Source of the DNA: G963663365 sp963663365
GTDB lineage: Bacteria; Hinthialibacterota; Hinthialibacteria; Hinthialibacterales; G963663365
Assembly (NCBI GenBank): GCA_963663365.2
Contig: CAXXIH010000001.1
Location: 248,001 to 312,000, forward strand
Length of the DNA: 64,000 nucleotides
Direction: 5' to 3'
The position numbers and the translations under genes were made by a program. Shown piece by piece: positions 17,596 through 26,202 of the stretch. Each line of letters begins with the position of its first letter. Position 1 is the stretch's first letter. The notes under the pieces were generated by a model. It made no database searches. It saw only the letters and a list, made by a program, of their open reading frames with translations, and was not told the DNA's origin.

Positions 17596-18752
17596 ACCGT
17601 CCGTTGCGTACGATGCATGTCCGGGTGGGATCTCCGTACGGCGGGCCGGAGCGGTTTTTGGAGCATCTGTTTCGGCGCACAGACCCAAACACCTATGAAG
17701 CCGTTTTGGTGAGTTTGGTTCGCGATTGTGTACTCGCAGAGCGAATTCGCGCGATGGATAGGCCGGTCGAAATTGTGGAGATGCCGAGCCGCTTCAATAT
17801 CGCCTCAGCCCGGCGCGCTATTGTCGAACTGATTGAGCATTACAAACCTGATGTAATTCATACGTACGGTATTCGTAGTAATCTGGTGGTTGGCCCTTCT
17901 GCAAAACGCTTGGGAGTGCCCTGGGTTTTGCGTCTTCCCAATGTCAACCGCCTCGATTATCGAAATCCGTTGGCTGGCTGGGGCAGTTATCTTTTGAATA
18001 ACGCACTTTTGCGCCGGGCCGATGTTGTGCATGTCATATCAGAGGCTCTGCGGGATCATGTCCAATCACTTTGGTTTCCACCCAAGCGGATTGAACTTAT
18101 CCCTAACGGTGTTGACCTTAGCCACTTTTGCCCATCCACCGATCCGGAGAATCTGCGCAGAAGCCTGTTCGAAAAACACAGTCTTCCGCTGTCTTGTCCC
18201 TGGATTGGCGTATCCATGGGGCGATTAATACCTCTCAAGGGCTATGATCTATTGATCGAAGCCTGGGCCAAGTTATCAACGGATCTGCCTGGGGCCGTAC
18301 TGTTTTTGTTAGGTGATGGATTTCAGTTAGAGGAACTCAAAGCCCGAGCCAAAGATTTGGGTATTGCCGAAAATGTTATCTTCCCCGGCTTTGTGGATGA
18401 TATCGTTCCGTATTTGCAGAGCGCATCGGTTTATATTCAATCCTCGCGGGTGGAGGGGGTTTCTCAGGCTTTGTTGGAGGCAATGGCTTGTGGTTTGCCC
18501 GCGATTGCAACGGATGTGGGCGGTACCCGCATGATTGTTGAGGACCGGAAAAATGGTTGGTTGATACCTTCAGAAAATCTATCCGCTTTGCATGCCGCAC
18601 TGCATGAAGCCGCACACAATGCCGAAACGAGAATGCAATTGGCACAGACGGCTCTGGATTGTGTGCGTGAAAAATGGAGTGTGGAACGCATGGTGCAATC
18701 GGTCTTGGATTTGGATTACAGTCTTGCCCAAGAGACTTGCAGCCGGGGCTGA
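17592..18752 (+). CDS. GT4-family glycosyltransferase
   Basis: A soluble GT-B retaining glycosyltransferase of about 386 residues. The N-terminal domain opens with MHVRVGSPYGGPERFL (glycine loop) and the C-terminal domain has VSMGRLIPLKGYDLLIEAW and the nucleotide-sugar EX7E motif (EGVSQALLE) followed by AMACGLPAIATDVGG. The ATG at 17592 overlaps the SprT-like stop (ATGA), favouring it over upstream codons. It lies in the polysaccharide cluster between a wecA-type and a wecG-type gene, so it probably extends a lipid-linked glycan. Confidence 0.88.
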   Translation: MNRPLRTMHVRVGSPYGGPERFLEHLFRRTDPNTYEAVLVSLVRDCVLAERIRAMDRPVEIVEMPSRFNIASARRAIVELIEHYKPDVIHTYGIRSNLVVGPSAKRLGVPWVLRLPNVNRLDYRNPLAGWGSYLLNNALLRRADVVHVISEALRDHVQSLWFPPKRIELIPNGVDLSHFCPSTDPENLRRSLFEKHSLPLSCPWIGVSMGRLIPLKGYDLLIEAWAKLSTDLPGAVLFLLGDGFQLEELKARAKDLGIAENVIFPGFVDDIVPYLQSASVYIQSSRVEGVSQALLEAMACGLPAIATDVGGTRMIVEDRKNGWLIPSENLSALHAALHEAAHNAETRMQLAQTALDCVREKWSVERMVQSVLDLDYSLAQETCSRG

Positions 18753-18840
18753 TGCGTTTCACACCAGGGCTTAACTCATGATAGTCTCATGTAAGCCAAT
18801 CGTAGAAATCTATCGTTTGAGAGGTTGTTGACGTAAAAGC

Positions 18841-20451
18841 ATGAGCCGAATCGAGATTGTGGGGACGCCTATCGATCCCTATTCCCAGCAAGAGACCGTG
18901 GAGAAGGCTGCCGAATGTATAGAAGAAGGCGGTCCGCATGTGATTGCCACGGTCAATTTGCGTTCGGTCATGCTGGCACGGAACGATCCGGCTTTTGCGG
19001 AAATGATTCGCCGTTCGGAAATCGTGGTCGCGGATGGGATGCCGCTGGTTTGGTTCTCACGGCTGTCGGGCGTTCCTTTGCAGGAACGTGTGACGGGAGT
19101 GGATTTGATCCCGGCACTCTGCGCCATGGCGGCTAAAAAAGGCTATCGGGTCTTTTTCTTGGGAGCCGGGCCGGGTATTGCCGATGAACTCGGAAAACGC
19201 ATGAGGGAACGTTTTCCCAATCTGGAAGTCTGTGGCACTTATAGCCCGCCTCTAAGCTTTGAGACGGATGAAAACACCAACCGCGATGTTATCGAACGAA
19301 TTCGTGCGGCGCGACCGCAGATCCTTTTCGCTGCAATGGGCACGCCCCGGCAAGAACTATGGCTTGATCGCCACCGGGAGGATTTGGGTGTACCCCTAAC
19401 GATTGGTGTCGGTGCGGGCTTCGATTTCTTAACCGGAAACCAAAAACGCGCCCCAATCTGGATGCAAGAGGCCGGGCTGGAATGGCTGTATCGTTTGGTC
19501 ACGCGTCCGGTGGAAATGTCCAAACGAACGCTACGGCATGGCCCTTTGTTTATTATGTTGGTTCTAGACCAACTCACCTATCGGTTTCAGCGTAGCGCCG
19601 TTTTGCGTGTGCGTCCGATTGTGTTGGGGATCAGCGATGCGTTTGTCGCTGTCTGTGCATGGTTCTTAAGTTATTTTCTTTATTTCCGAAGCGGGCTTTT
19701 GTCTTTGCGCGGCGATCCGTTTCCTGACCACAGTTTGTTTCAAGTTCCCGGGTATACGGATCTTCTTCCTTTTGCCGTGCTTTTGACTTTGGTCGGTCTT
19801 TACCGGCGAGGTCTTTACAGCCGGGATCCGGAACGTCCACCCGGAAAACTTTTAATGCGTATTGTCGGCGGCGTAATAACCGGATTGTTCTTCTTAATCG
19901 TTTATGCGTTTGTCGATAAAACGTTTATTCGCCACCAACTTAAGGGCTTTTCCCGCGGGATGTTCGCATTATTCGGCCTTTGCAGTATTGGCGGGCTGTT
20001 TATTACGCGAACCCTTTTGCGTTGGCTGGGGCGGTTGATGTCACGCCTATCGATTGATGTGGACCGTATCCTTGTTGTTGGCGATCCCGGCGATGAAGAA
20101 CAACTGCAGGAATTGATCGCCACTCAAGATCGTGGATGGCGGGTGCTTGGCTATCTTGATGATCAACCGGAAGAAAGCACGAAATCGAATGGCGGGCTTG
20201 AATATTTGGGGACGGTCGATGATATCAAACGAATTTTGCATGGCCGGAAAGTCGATGAAGTTTTGGCTTTGAACTATTCGCCCGGCGATAAAAAATTATC
20301 CGAGCTGGCTCGCATCTGTGCGTCGGTGAATGTGAGATTAAGCCTCCTGCCGCGTGGTTTTGAACTAATGACCTATTCTTCGGAAGTTCGCCACCGGGGC
20401 GGTTTACGTTTGATTTCTATCAATCCACGTAAGTTGCGGGAGCGCGATTAG
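18841..20451 (+). CDS. WecG/TagA glycosyltransferase fused to N-terminal part of a polyprenyl glycosylphosphotransferase
   Basis: Residues 1-240 are a WecG/TagA/CpsF (GT26) enzyme, with TVNLRSVMLAR, VADGMPLVWFSRL and AMGTPRQELWLDRH, which adds the second sugar to an undecaprenyl-linked intermediate. Residues of about 255-385 contain four hydrophobic helices (SDAFVAVCAWFLSYFLYF and so on) and 395-536 a Rossmann-like CoA-binding domain (RILVVGDPGDEEQLQELI). Together these look like the N-terminal half of WbaP/PssY-type phosphoglycosyltransferases. The catalytic Bac_transf domain is missing: the protein stops at INPRKLRERD, where that domain would begin, and the next gene starts 2 nt later with unrelated sequence. 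The fused half may be a membrane anchor or regulatory module. Confidence 0.85.
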   Translation: MSRIEIVGTPIDPYSQQETVEKAAECIEEGGPHVIATVNLRSVMLARNDPAFAEMIRRSEIVVADGMPLVWFSRLSGVPLQERVTGVDLIPALCAMAAKKGYRVFFLGAGPGIADELGKRMRERFPNLEVCGTYSPPLSFETDENTNRDVIERIRAARPQILFAAMGTPRQELWLDRHREDLGVPLTIGVGAGFDFLTGNQKRAPIWMQEAGLEWLYRLVTRPVEMSKRTLRHGPLFIMLVLDQLTYRFQRSAVLRVRPIVLGISDAFVAVCAWFLSYFLYFRSGLLSLRGDPFPDHSLFQVPGYTDLLPFAVLLTLVGLYRRGLYSRDPERPPGKLLMRIVGGVITGLFFLIVYAFVDKTFIRHQLKGFSRGMFALFGLCSIGGLFITRTLLRWLGRLMSRLSIDVDRILVVGDPGDEEQLQELIATQDRGWRVLGYLDDQPEESTKSNGGLEYLGTVDDIKRILHGRKVDEVLALNYSPGDKKLSELARICASVNVRLSLLPRGFELMTYSSEVRHRGGLRLISINPRKLRERD

Positions 20452-20453
20452 CG

Positions 20454-21419
20454 ATGTGTGCCGCGCCCTGCGTTCTCGATGCTTCCCCTCAAGAAATCCG
20501 GGAAACCTGGGAGCGTTTGATCCAATCGCATGAGGAGCTGTCTCCGTTCCTTTGCCCTCAGTGGTATCAAGTACTCGGAAAACGAATTCCGGAATTTCAT
20601 AGTTCTCCCCTTCTTATTGATACAGGCTTATCTAATGCTGTTTTGCCTCTGGTTTCCAGCCCGTGGCATTTATGGATGCGGGTATTTGAATCCGGACCAT
20701 GGGCAACCTATGGGGGAGTGGTTACCCCCCAGTCTGTGCTGATTTCCGAAGGAACCGGTATTTTCCGCAGCCTAATCTCGGCAGCCTATCCGACTCTGCG
20801 TATCACGACGCCCCCGGGGAGTACGCAGGTGGATGGAGCGGATTCATGTATCGAACGTGAAACCCGGATCGTCGATCTTCATGCCGGTTATGAGAATTTG
20901 GTTGAACAATCTTTTACCCGCCAGATGCGTGCGGGTATCCGTAAAGCTCAGGAATCCGGTGTAACCGTCCGCCCATCTTCTTCGAATGATGATGACCGCG
21001 CTTTTCTCGAATTATACCGGCTCTCACGGCAACGCTGGGGCGGTTCTGAAGGATTTCCTGATTCGTTTTTGATGAACTGGTCGGGAGAGGATCAACAATT
21101 TGCCCGTCTCTGGTTGGCTTGGCTTGATTCGAAGCCTGTTGCCGGAGCACTTGTTTTGTATGGCCGAAGGCAAGCTCACTATGTAGCCGGTGCGGGAGAT
21201 GCCGCCGCTTTTTCGAATCGACCCAATCACCTGCTATTTGCAAAAATCATTGAAGATGCCTGTCGGCGTGGCTTTTTAAATCTGAACCTTGGCTCCAGCG
21301 CCGGAATCGCGGGTGTTGAGCGGTTTAAAAGCCAAATGGGTGGAGTCGCTGCCAAGTATGTGACGGCGGCCTACGATCACCCTTGTCTTCGAGGATTACG
21401 GAAAGTCCGAGGACGGTAA
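20454..21419 (+). CDS. FemAB/GNAT-like acyltransferase-fold protein
   Basis: A 321-residue protein of the FemAB/BioF2-like GNAT group often found in exopolysaccharide clusters. Diagnostic regions are HAGYENLVEQSFTRQMRAGI followed by RKAQESGV (the T...R..IRKA pattern), FLELYRLSRQRWG, LAWLDSKPVAGALVLYG, and LNLGSSAGIAGVERFKSQMG near the end. Members transfer acyl or aminoacyl groups to cell-wall or glycan targets, but the substrate here is unknown. It begins 2 nt after the preceding stop and so is the last gene of the 15.5-21.4 kb operon. It converges on a minus-strand gene across a strong hairpin. Confidence 0.75.
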   Translation: MCAAPCVLDASPQEIRETWERLIQSHEELSPFLCPQWYQVLGKRIPEFHSSPLLIDTGLSNAVLPLVSSPWHLWMRVFESGPWATYGGVVTPQSVLISEGTGIFRSLISAAYPTLRITTPPGSTQVDGADSCIERETRIVDLHAGYENLVEQSFTRQMRAGIRKAQESGVTVRPSSSNDDDRAFLELYRLSRQRWGGSEGFPDSFLMNWSGEDQQFARLWLAWLDSKPVAGALVLYGRRQAHYVAGAGDAAAFSNRPNHLLFAKIIEDACRRGFLNLNLGSSAGIAGVERFKSQMGGVAAKYVTAAYDHPCLRGLRKVRGR

Positions 21420-21453
21420 TAAAAAACCTGCACGGCTAAAGAGCCATGCAGGT
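21415..21453 (-). terminator. Intrinsic terminator for the small membrane-protein gene
   Basis: A long stem (ACCTGCA..GGCT, loop AAAG, AGCC..TGCAGGT, 21426-21453) is followed on the minus strand by TTTTTTATT. It is ideally placed 50 nt past the stop of the minus-strand gene, and may also slow plus-strand readthrough. Confidence 0.85.
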
Positions 21454-21502
21454 GAAACTTTGCTCGAAATACGTTTTATCTAGATCCCGCCGAAATTAAC
21501 TC

Positions 21503-21988
21503 TCAAGCTGAAGTTTTGGATTCCGAAGACGGTTCTTTTTTGACGGATTCCAGCCACTCCGGGGTATAGGTTTTGTCTCGTATCTCATAGAGAGTTTCGA
21601 TGTAGCCCGCTTTTGCTTCTACTGTTCCGGGAGAAGCCAAAATTCGGATCATCTCTTGGGAGGCGAGTTCATCATAAAGCCGTTTTGAGTAGATTATGTT
21701 AACCGGCTCGTCCATATTGTAACGTTTGACAAGATCCGCAAATGTACCCTCTTGATCAGGATCCAGATCCAATGTCTGCATCTCTTCAATAAATTTCTGA
21801 TAACGGCGCCACTTTTGATATCGGTAGCTGGCATATGTGAAAATGCCGATGAAGAAAACAATTGCTAATAGGCCGTAGATAATATATTCGACCGGTATTT
21901 GAGAAGTCTCGATAAGACCACTTCTCATAACACTGTTCATGTCTGTTTGCGTATGAACAGTTAAATAATTAATGCCTAAATGACCCAT
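21503..21988 (-). CDS. Small single-pass membrane protein, unknown
   Basis: A 161-residue protein I do not recognise. One hydrophobic helix at about residues 33-55 (VEYIIYGLLAIVFFIGIFTY) is followed by a basic WRRYQKF segment, indicating a cytoplasmic C-terminal domain of about 100 mostly helical residues (FADLVKRYNMDEPVNIIYSK). The ATG at 21988 has a strong GAGGAG ribosome-binding site 10 nt upstream. It is monocistronic, with a clear terminator. No catalytic motif is seen. Confidence 0.7.
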   Translation of the reverse strand: MGHLGINYLTVHTQTDMNSVMRSGLIETSQIPVEYIIYGLLAIVFFIGIFTYASYRYQKWRRYQKFIEEMQTLDLDPDQEGTFADLVKRYNMDEPVNIIYSKRLYDELASQEMIRILASPGTVEAKAGYIETLYEIRDKTYTPEWLESVKKEPSSESKTSA

Positions 21989-22213
21989 AACATCAACTCT
22001 CCTCTACACCCTGCCTATTCTCAACTGTTGTACACCACTTCATATCAATTATCGGCTGGGATGTGGCCCAAATTGATTGTGTATATTTGCAGAATACTTC
22101 CGGTGAGTCTGCATGTCCAGACGTTTTGGGAAAGATAGCAGCTTGCACTTGCCTTAAGCCCTCAAGAACCGTACGATTGCTGGCTCAACTTCTGTCAACA
22201 TTGGAGTAGTACC

Positions 22214-22525
22214 ATGTACGCCATCATCAAGACCGGTGGCAAACAGTATACCGTGCGTCCCGGCGATGAACTCCGGGTCGAACGCCTCAACGCTGAGGTA
22301 GGTAGCGAAGTCTCGATCAGCGAAGTTCTGTTCGTTGGCGGTGAGGGTGATCCCAAGGTTGGAAAGCCCTTTGTGGATGGCGCTTCGGTAAAGGCCGATG
22401 TCTTGCAGCACGGCAAAGCGCGTAAGGTGCTTGTTTTCAAGTACAAACGGCGCAAGAACTACCGTCGTTCCAAAGGCCACCGTCAGCAATTTACGCAGAT
22501 CCGCATTAAGGGAATCGACGCTTAA
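22214..22525 (+). CDS. rplU: 50S ribosomal protein bL21
   Basis: A 103-residue bL21 of normal length: MYAIIKTGGKQYTVRPGDEL at the start and KVLVFKYKRRKNYRR followed by KGHRQQFTQIRI at the end, the 23S rRNA-binding part. A GGAG ribosome-binding site lies 8 nt before the ATG. In most bacteria rplU is followed by rpmA (bL27) and obg; here obg follows directly after a 143-nt gap without rpmA. Confidence 0.97.
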   Translation: MYAIIKTGGKQYTVRPGDELRVERLNAEVGSEVSISEVLFVGGEGDPKVGKPFVDGASVKADVLQHGKARKVLVFKYKRRKNYRRSKGHRQQFTQIRIKGIDA

Positions 22526-22553
22526 TTCAGCCATTTCGGTGATTCCTGTATGG

Positions 22554-22572
22554 GAAATCCCCTATGGATTTC
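22554..22572 (+). other. Hairpin between rplU and obg
   Basis: GAAATCC-CCTAT-GGATTTC is a perfect 7-bp stem about 30 nt after the rplU stop. Without a T-run it is more likely an attenuating or processing hairpin than a full terminator. Confidence 0.35.
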
Positions 22573-22668
22573 TCTTACAACGGTATGCTTAGGTCCCGAA
22601 CTTCAGAGACGTCAACAGATTAGGCACACTGACGGTGTTAGTCTGCCTGAAGACGGAGACCTGTCCCC

Positions 22669-23736
22669 ATGCGCTCGACACCAGCTGATTTTATTGATCG
22701 AGTACGGATCCGGGTCGAAGCCGGAAACGGTGGAGACGGGTGCGTCTCTTTCCATCGCGAAAAGTATGTCCCCCGTGGCGGTCCTGATGGGGGTGGGGGC
22801 GGCAATGGCGGAAGTGTGATTTTGAAGGTTAATCCTGGCCGGAATACCCTCGAGGCTCTTCACTCTCAACCGGTTTACCGGGCGGAACCCGGTCAAAACG
22901 GCGGTTCAAATGGTTGCACCGGGCGTTCGGGCGAGGATCTTATTTTGGAGGTCCCCCCCGGTACGGTGGTTTATGATGATGAGGAGGGGATACAAGTCGG
23001 CGATATCGAAAAGACCGACGGAACTTTGGTTGTTGCCCAGGGAGGGAAGGGTGGCCGGGGAAATGCCAGCTTCGCTTCGTCTTCCAATCAGACCCCGCGT
23101 CACGCCGAGCCGGGTACACCGGGCGAATGCCGCAAGCTATTGGTCGAACTCAAGACCGTGGCCGATGTAGGGCTCGTGGGATTACCCAATGCCGGCAAGT
23201 CCACCTTGATTTCCAAATTGACCGCCGCGAAGCCCCGAATTGCCAATTATCCTTTTACAACGCTGCACCCGATCTTGGGCACCATCAAATTGCTGGATGG
23301 CAGCAGTCTGGTGATCGCCGATATTCCAGGAATCATTGAGGGAGCTAGCGACGGGCTGGGATTGGGATTCGATTTTCTGCGGCATATCGAGCGAACCCGG
23401 ATGTTGGTTTATGTTTTGGAAGTCGATATCGGTGATTTGTCTGCGCCCGGACGGACTTTTGCCGCCTTACGGGAAGAAATCCGCGCTTATGATGCCGAAA
23501 TTTTGGAGCGCCCCTATTTGGTTGCTATCAACAAGTCCGATCTCTGTGACGATGATGAAGAGCGGGAGATGGTTTTGGAGGATTTCCGCTCCCATGCCGA
23601 TTTTGTTCCCCCGGAAGACATCTTTATGGTTTCCGCATTAGAGGCCGAGGGGCTTAAGCCGCTTAGCCGCCGTTTGCTTCAACTCTGTTGCGGTGTCGAA
23701 GACTGGCAGATGGAACTTGATGCCGCGCAAGATTGA
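22669..23736 (+). CDS. obgE: Obg-family ribosome-assembly GTPase
   Basis: An essential GTPase acting in 50S maturation. The N-terminal OBG glycine-rich fold (about residues 8-165) has GNGGDGCVSFHREKYVPRGG and PDGGGGGNGG. The G domain has G1 GLPNAGKST, the switch I region YPFTTLHP, G3 DIPGIIEGA and G4 NKSD. At 355 residues it lacks the long C-terminal extension of some family members. A GGAG ribosome-binding site lies 9 nt before the ATG. It sits after rplU, as usual for this gene. Confidence 0.97.
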   Translation: MRSTPADFIDRVRIRVEAGNGGDGCVSFHREKYVPRGGPDGGGGGNGGSVILKVNPGRNTLEALHSQPVYRAEPGQNGGSNGCTGRSGEDLILEVPPGTVVYDDEEGIQVGDIEKTDGTLVVAQGGKGGRGNASFASSSNQTPRHAEPGTPGECRKLLVELKTVADVGLVGLPNAGKSTLISKLTAAKPRIANYPFTTLHPILGTIKLLDGSSLVIADIPGIIEGASDGLGLGFDFLRHIERTRMLVYVLEVDIGDLSAPGRTFAALREEIRAYDAEILERPYLVAINKSDLCDDDEEREMVLEDFRSHADFVPPEDIFMVSALEAEGLKPLSRRLLQLCCGVEDWQMELDAAQD

Positions 23737-23885
23737 AATGCTTACAAAGCCCTCTGTTTGATCCTCAAAAAAAACTCCCTCGATTGTAAGAAAACCGCCT
23801 TTTCTATCGACACTGCCCATAAGTATCAAACGTGGGCCGAACGGTTTAGAATCGGTCAACGGTGATTCCGGCTAGGAGGCCAATT

Positions 23886-25337
23886 ATGAAAAGCAGTGTT
23901 TTACGATCGTTCAAGAATTTTCGAGTCTTTTTCTTTGCCTTTGTCTGCCTTGGCTTATATGGCATCGCCGCCAATGCCGAGGTTGCTCTTACGGTATATA
24001 ACAACGATCTCGGACTCGTACGCGAAGTCCGGCAGATGGACATTCAAGAGGGTATTCATGAAGTCACCTTGACCGATGTTGCCGCTCAAATCGATGCCAC
24101 TTCTGTGCGGATTAAATCTCTCTCCGATCCTGCAACGCGGGTTCTTGAGCAGAACTTTCGCTATGACGGCCTAATGCTGGAGAGGATGCTGGTCGGATTC
24201 TTAAATAAGCCTATCCACATTGTTGACCGTGCGGGCCAAGAGCATGAGGGAATGCTGATTGCCATCGGGCAGACCACCGAGCCTACGATCAATCGTCCTC
24301 AAAGCGCAGGCAGCAACGATTTGATTTTGATTGAGGATGAAAAGATCGTCCTTGTAGAAGGTGGCCCAAAGCAGGTACTCAAACCTGCTGTGGATGAATC
24401 GTTGGTGTTGATTCCTACACTCGCCTGGCAGATCGCCGCAAAGAAATCCGGTAAACAGGACTTAGAACTCTCTTATCTAACCGGGGGGATTTCTTGGACA
24501 GCCGATTACACCTTGGTGATGACCGATAAGAGCGACCTGGCCGACCTGAGCGGATGGGTGACACTCAACAATCGTTCGGGAGCCGATTACCGCGATGCCA
24601 AACTCAAACTCGTAGCGGGTGATGTCAATCGAGTCGTGGAGGCTCCTGTGCCTATGCGCCGGGGAAGAGAAAAAATGGCTTTGTATGCCATGGATGAGGC
24701 CGCAGGTCAGGCGTTTGAAGAGCGCGGATTCTTTGAGTATCACCTGTATGAGTTGCAGCGCTCGACCGATGTTCTCGATAATGAACAGAAACAGGTTGAA
24801 CTGCTGACGGCGAACGGCATCAAAACGGAACGGGTTTATATTTACGATTACCGCCGCGATGCCGAGAAGGTGGCTGTGGAACTGCGCTTTAAAAATGAAG
24901 AAGAAAACAATCTAGGAATTCCATTGCCGAAGGGCCGTATCCGTATGTTTTCACGCGATGAAGATGAAACGATGCAGTTTGTTGGTGAGGCGCAGATCGA
25001 CCACACTCCCAAGAAAGAGAAAATCGAACTCGAAGTCGGCAAAGTGTTCGATATGAAAGCCGAACGGAAAGTCATGGATGCGCAGGATGATAAAAGTTTC
25101 AGTAGCCGTACGCATACGGAAACGATTGAAGTCAAACTTCGCAATCGCAAAGATGAAGATGTCACGATTCGTGTTCGGGAATATCCCGGGGCGCGGCATG
25201 TCGGCGATTGGGAAATCAAAAAGAACTCTCATGAGTTCGAAAAGAAAGACGCCTATACGGTTGAGTTCCCGGTTCCTGTTCCTGCCGATAGCGAAGTGAC
25301 TTTGACCTATACCTTCGAGCAAGTTTGGCCGGATTAA
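23886..25337 (+). CDS. DUF4139-domain exported protein
   Basis: The ATG at 23886 is fixed by an AGGAGG ribosome-binding site 7 nt upstream. A signal peptide ends ...GIAANA|EVALT. The rest has features of the DUF4139 family: VALTVYNNDLGLVREVRQM, then the mid-region sequence ISWTADYTLVM and WVTLNNRSGADYRDAKLKLV followed by AGDVNR. The C-terminus is a beta-rich domain (TIRVREYPGARHVGDWEI). It is probably periplasmic or outer-membrane associated. DUF4139 proteins have no established biochemical role. It is a single gene with a strong terminator. Confidence 0.85.
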   Translation: MKSSVLRSFKNFRVFFFAFVCLGLYGIAANAEVALTVYNNDLGLVREVRQMDIQEGIHEVTLTDVAAQIDATSVRIKSLSDPATRVLEQNFRYDGLMLERMLVGFLNKPIHIVDRAGQEHEGMLIAIGQTTEPTINRPQSAGSNDLILIEDEKIVLVEGGPKQVLKPAVDESLVLIPTLAWQIAAKKSGKQDLELSYLTGGISWTADYTLVMTDKSDLADLSGWVTLNNRSGADYRDAKLKLVAGDVNRVVEAPVPMRRGREKMALYAMDEAAGQAFEERGFFEYHLYELQRSTDVLDNEQKQVELLTANGIKTERVYIYDYRRDAEKVAVELRFKNEEENNLGIPLPKGRIRMFSRDEDETMQFVGEAQIDHTPKKEKIELEVGKVFDMKAERKVMDAQDDKSFSSRTHTETIEVKLRNRKDEDVTIRVREYPGARHVGDWEIKKNSHEFEKKDAYTVEFPVPVPADSEVTLTYTFEQVWPD

Positions 25338-25401
25338 ACGTGAACTAAGACCTAATGTAAGGCCTGCAAGTAAATACCAGTCGTGAATTTATGACTGCTT
25401 C

Positions 25402-25433
25402 AATCTCCCCCGGTTTCGGGGGAGATTTTTTTT
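25402..25433 (+). terminator. Intrinsic terminator of the DUF4139 gene
   Basis: AATCTCCCCCG-GTTT-CGGGGGAGATT is an 11-bp GC-rich stem followed by eight or more T residues. It is a textbook plus-strand terminator, about 65 nt after the stop. A second AT-rich inverted repeat (TTTTTGCAGT / ACTGCAAAAA, ending at 25455) lies between it and the convergent prepilin gene. Confidence 0.93.
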
Positions 25434-25457
25434 GCAGTGAAATTTACTGCAAAAATT

Positions 25458-26081
25458 TCAGCCGCCGAGAAGGCCGCTGACAGGGATTGCTCCGCCGAAC
25501 CAACCGATATCCCCGGCGCTGGTTAGCCCGTTGCTCGACGCGTAGGCAATCGGATTCCATGGGAAATTTCCACCGGGACACGCAACATAGCCGGGCTGCA
25601 TATGCAGATAGTTCGGCTGAAAATTCGGGCCTTGGCTGATGATACTGAATGCACGTTTGTAGGCCTTGGGGCAGGCCGTCACGAAATATTCCCCTAAACG
25701 TTGCTGATAGTGGAAATACGAATAGGAACCCGAGTGGCCGCCCTCTAATGCCTGTTGTATAATTTGCGCGGGTTTTAGGAATGGATCTGCGGCCGATAAG
25801 TCTGATACATAGGCAACCGGTGTTGTGAGCGGGTAGGCACAAGGGTAGAGAAGGTATTTGTAATATTGCCCGGACTCGGTTTCATCACGCGGATAATCGT
25901 TTTGATCGAGGAAATAACTCTCCAGAGCCGTCCCATAATTGCGCATATCGGCTTTGACTCTGGATACTTTGGCGCGAACCTGCGCATTCATGAAATTAGG
26001 AACTGCAATAGCGGCCAAAATGCCGATGATGGCGACGACAATTAGCAATTCAATCAGAGTAAACGCAGTCTTGCGTTTCAT
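25458..26081 (-). CDS. Type IV/type II prepilin-like protein
   Basis: The prepilin start is MKRKTAFTLIELLIVVAIIG, with ILAAIAVPNFMNAQVRAK continuing the N1 helix; the peptidase would cut before FTLIEL. The residue before the cut is alanine where glycine is usual. The ATG at 26081 is chosen because an AGGAGG ribosome-binding site lies about 11 nt before it; an upstream in-frame ATG would add 25 residues that do not fit a leader. The globular part (about 170 residues, Tyr/Pro-rich, with two cysteines) resembles single-copy pseudopilin-like substrates common in PVC-type and candidate-phylum bacteria. It could be handled by the type II machinery encoded at the left end. Confidence 0.88.
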   Translation of the reverse strand: MKRKTAFTLIELLIVVAIIGILAAIAVPNFMNAQVRAKVSRVKADMRNYGTALESYFLDQNDYPRDETESGQYYKYLLYPCAYPLTTPVAYVSDLSAADPFLKPAQIIQQALEGGHSGSYSYFHYQQRLGEYFVTACPKAYKRAFSIISQGPNFQPNYLHMQPGYVACPGGNFPWNPIAYASSNGLTSAGDIGWFGGAIPVSGLLGG

Positions 26082-26202
26082 TGACGCTCGTACCTCCTTT
26101 CCGAAACCCAAGCTTAACACGCGGTATTTCGGATTGTCGAGCGTCTTTGTAGTCAAATCTCAATAGAGAACGAGCAGGATCGCGTTAATGAGGGAGTGAT
26201 CC

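Noticed and set aside
18841..20460. Possible frameshift that cut off a Bac_transf domain of the WecG fusion
   Set aside because: The next gene starts 2 nt downstream and is a complete FemAB/GNAT-like protein; no frame nearby shows the KR..D catalytic start of Bac_transf.
25426..25455. Minus-strand terminator for the prepilin gene (TTTTTGCAGT/ACTGCAAAAA)
   Set aside because: On the minus strand the stem is followed by A residues, so no U-run would form; it is listed only as an inverted repeat next to the plus-strand terminator.
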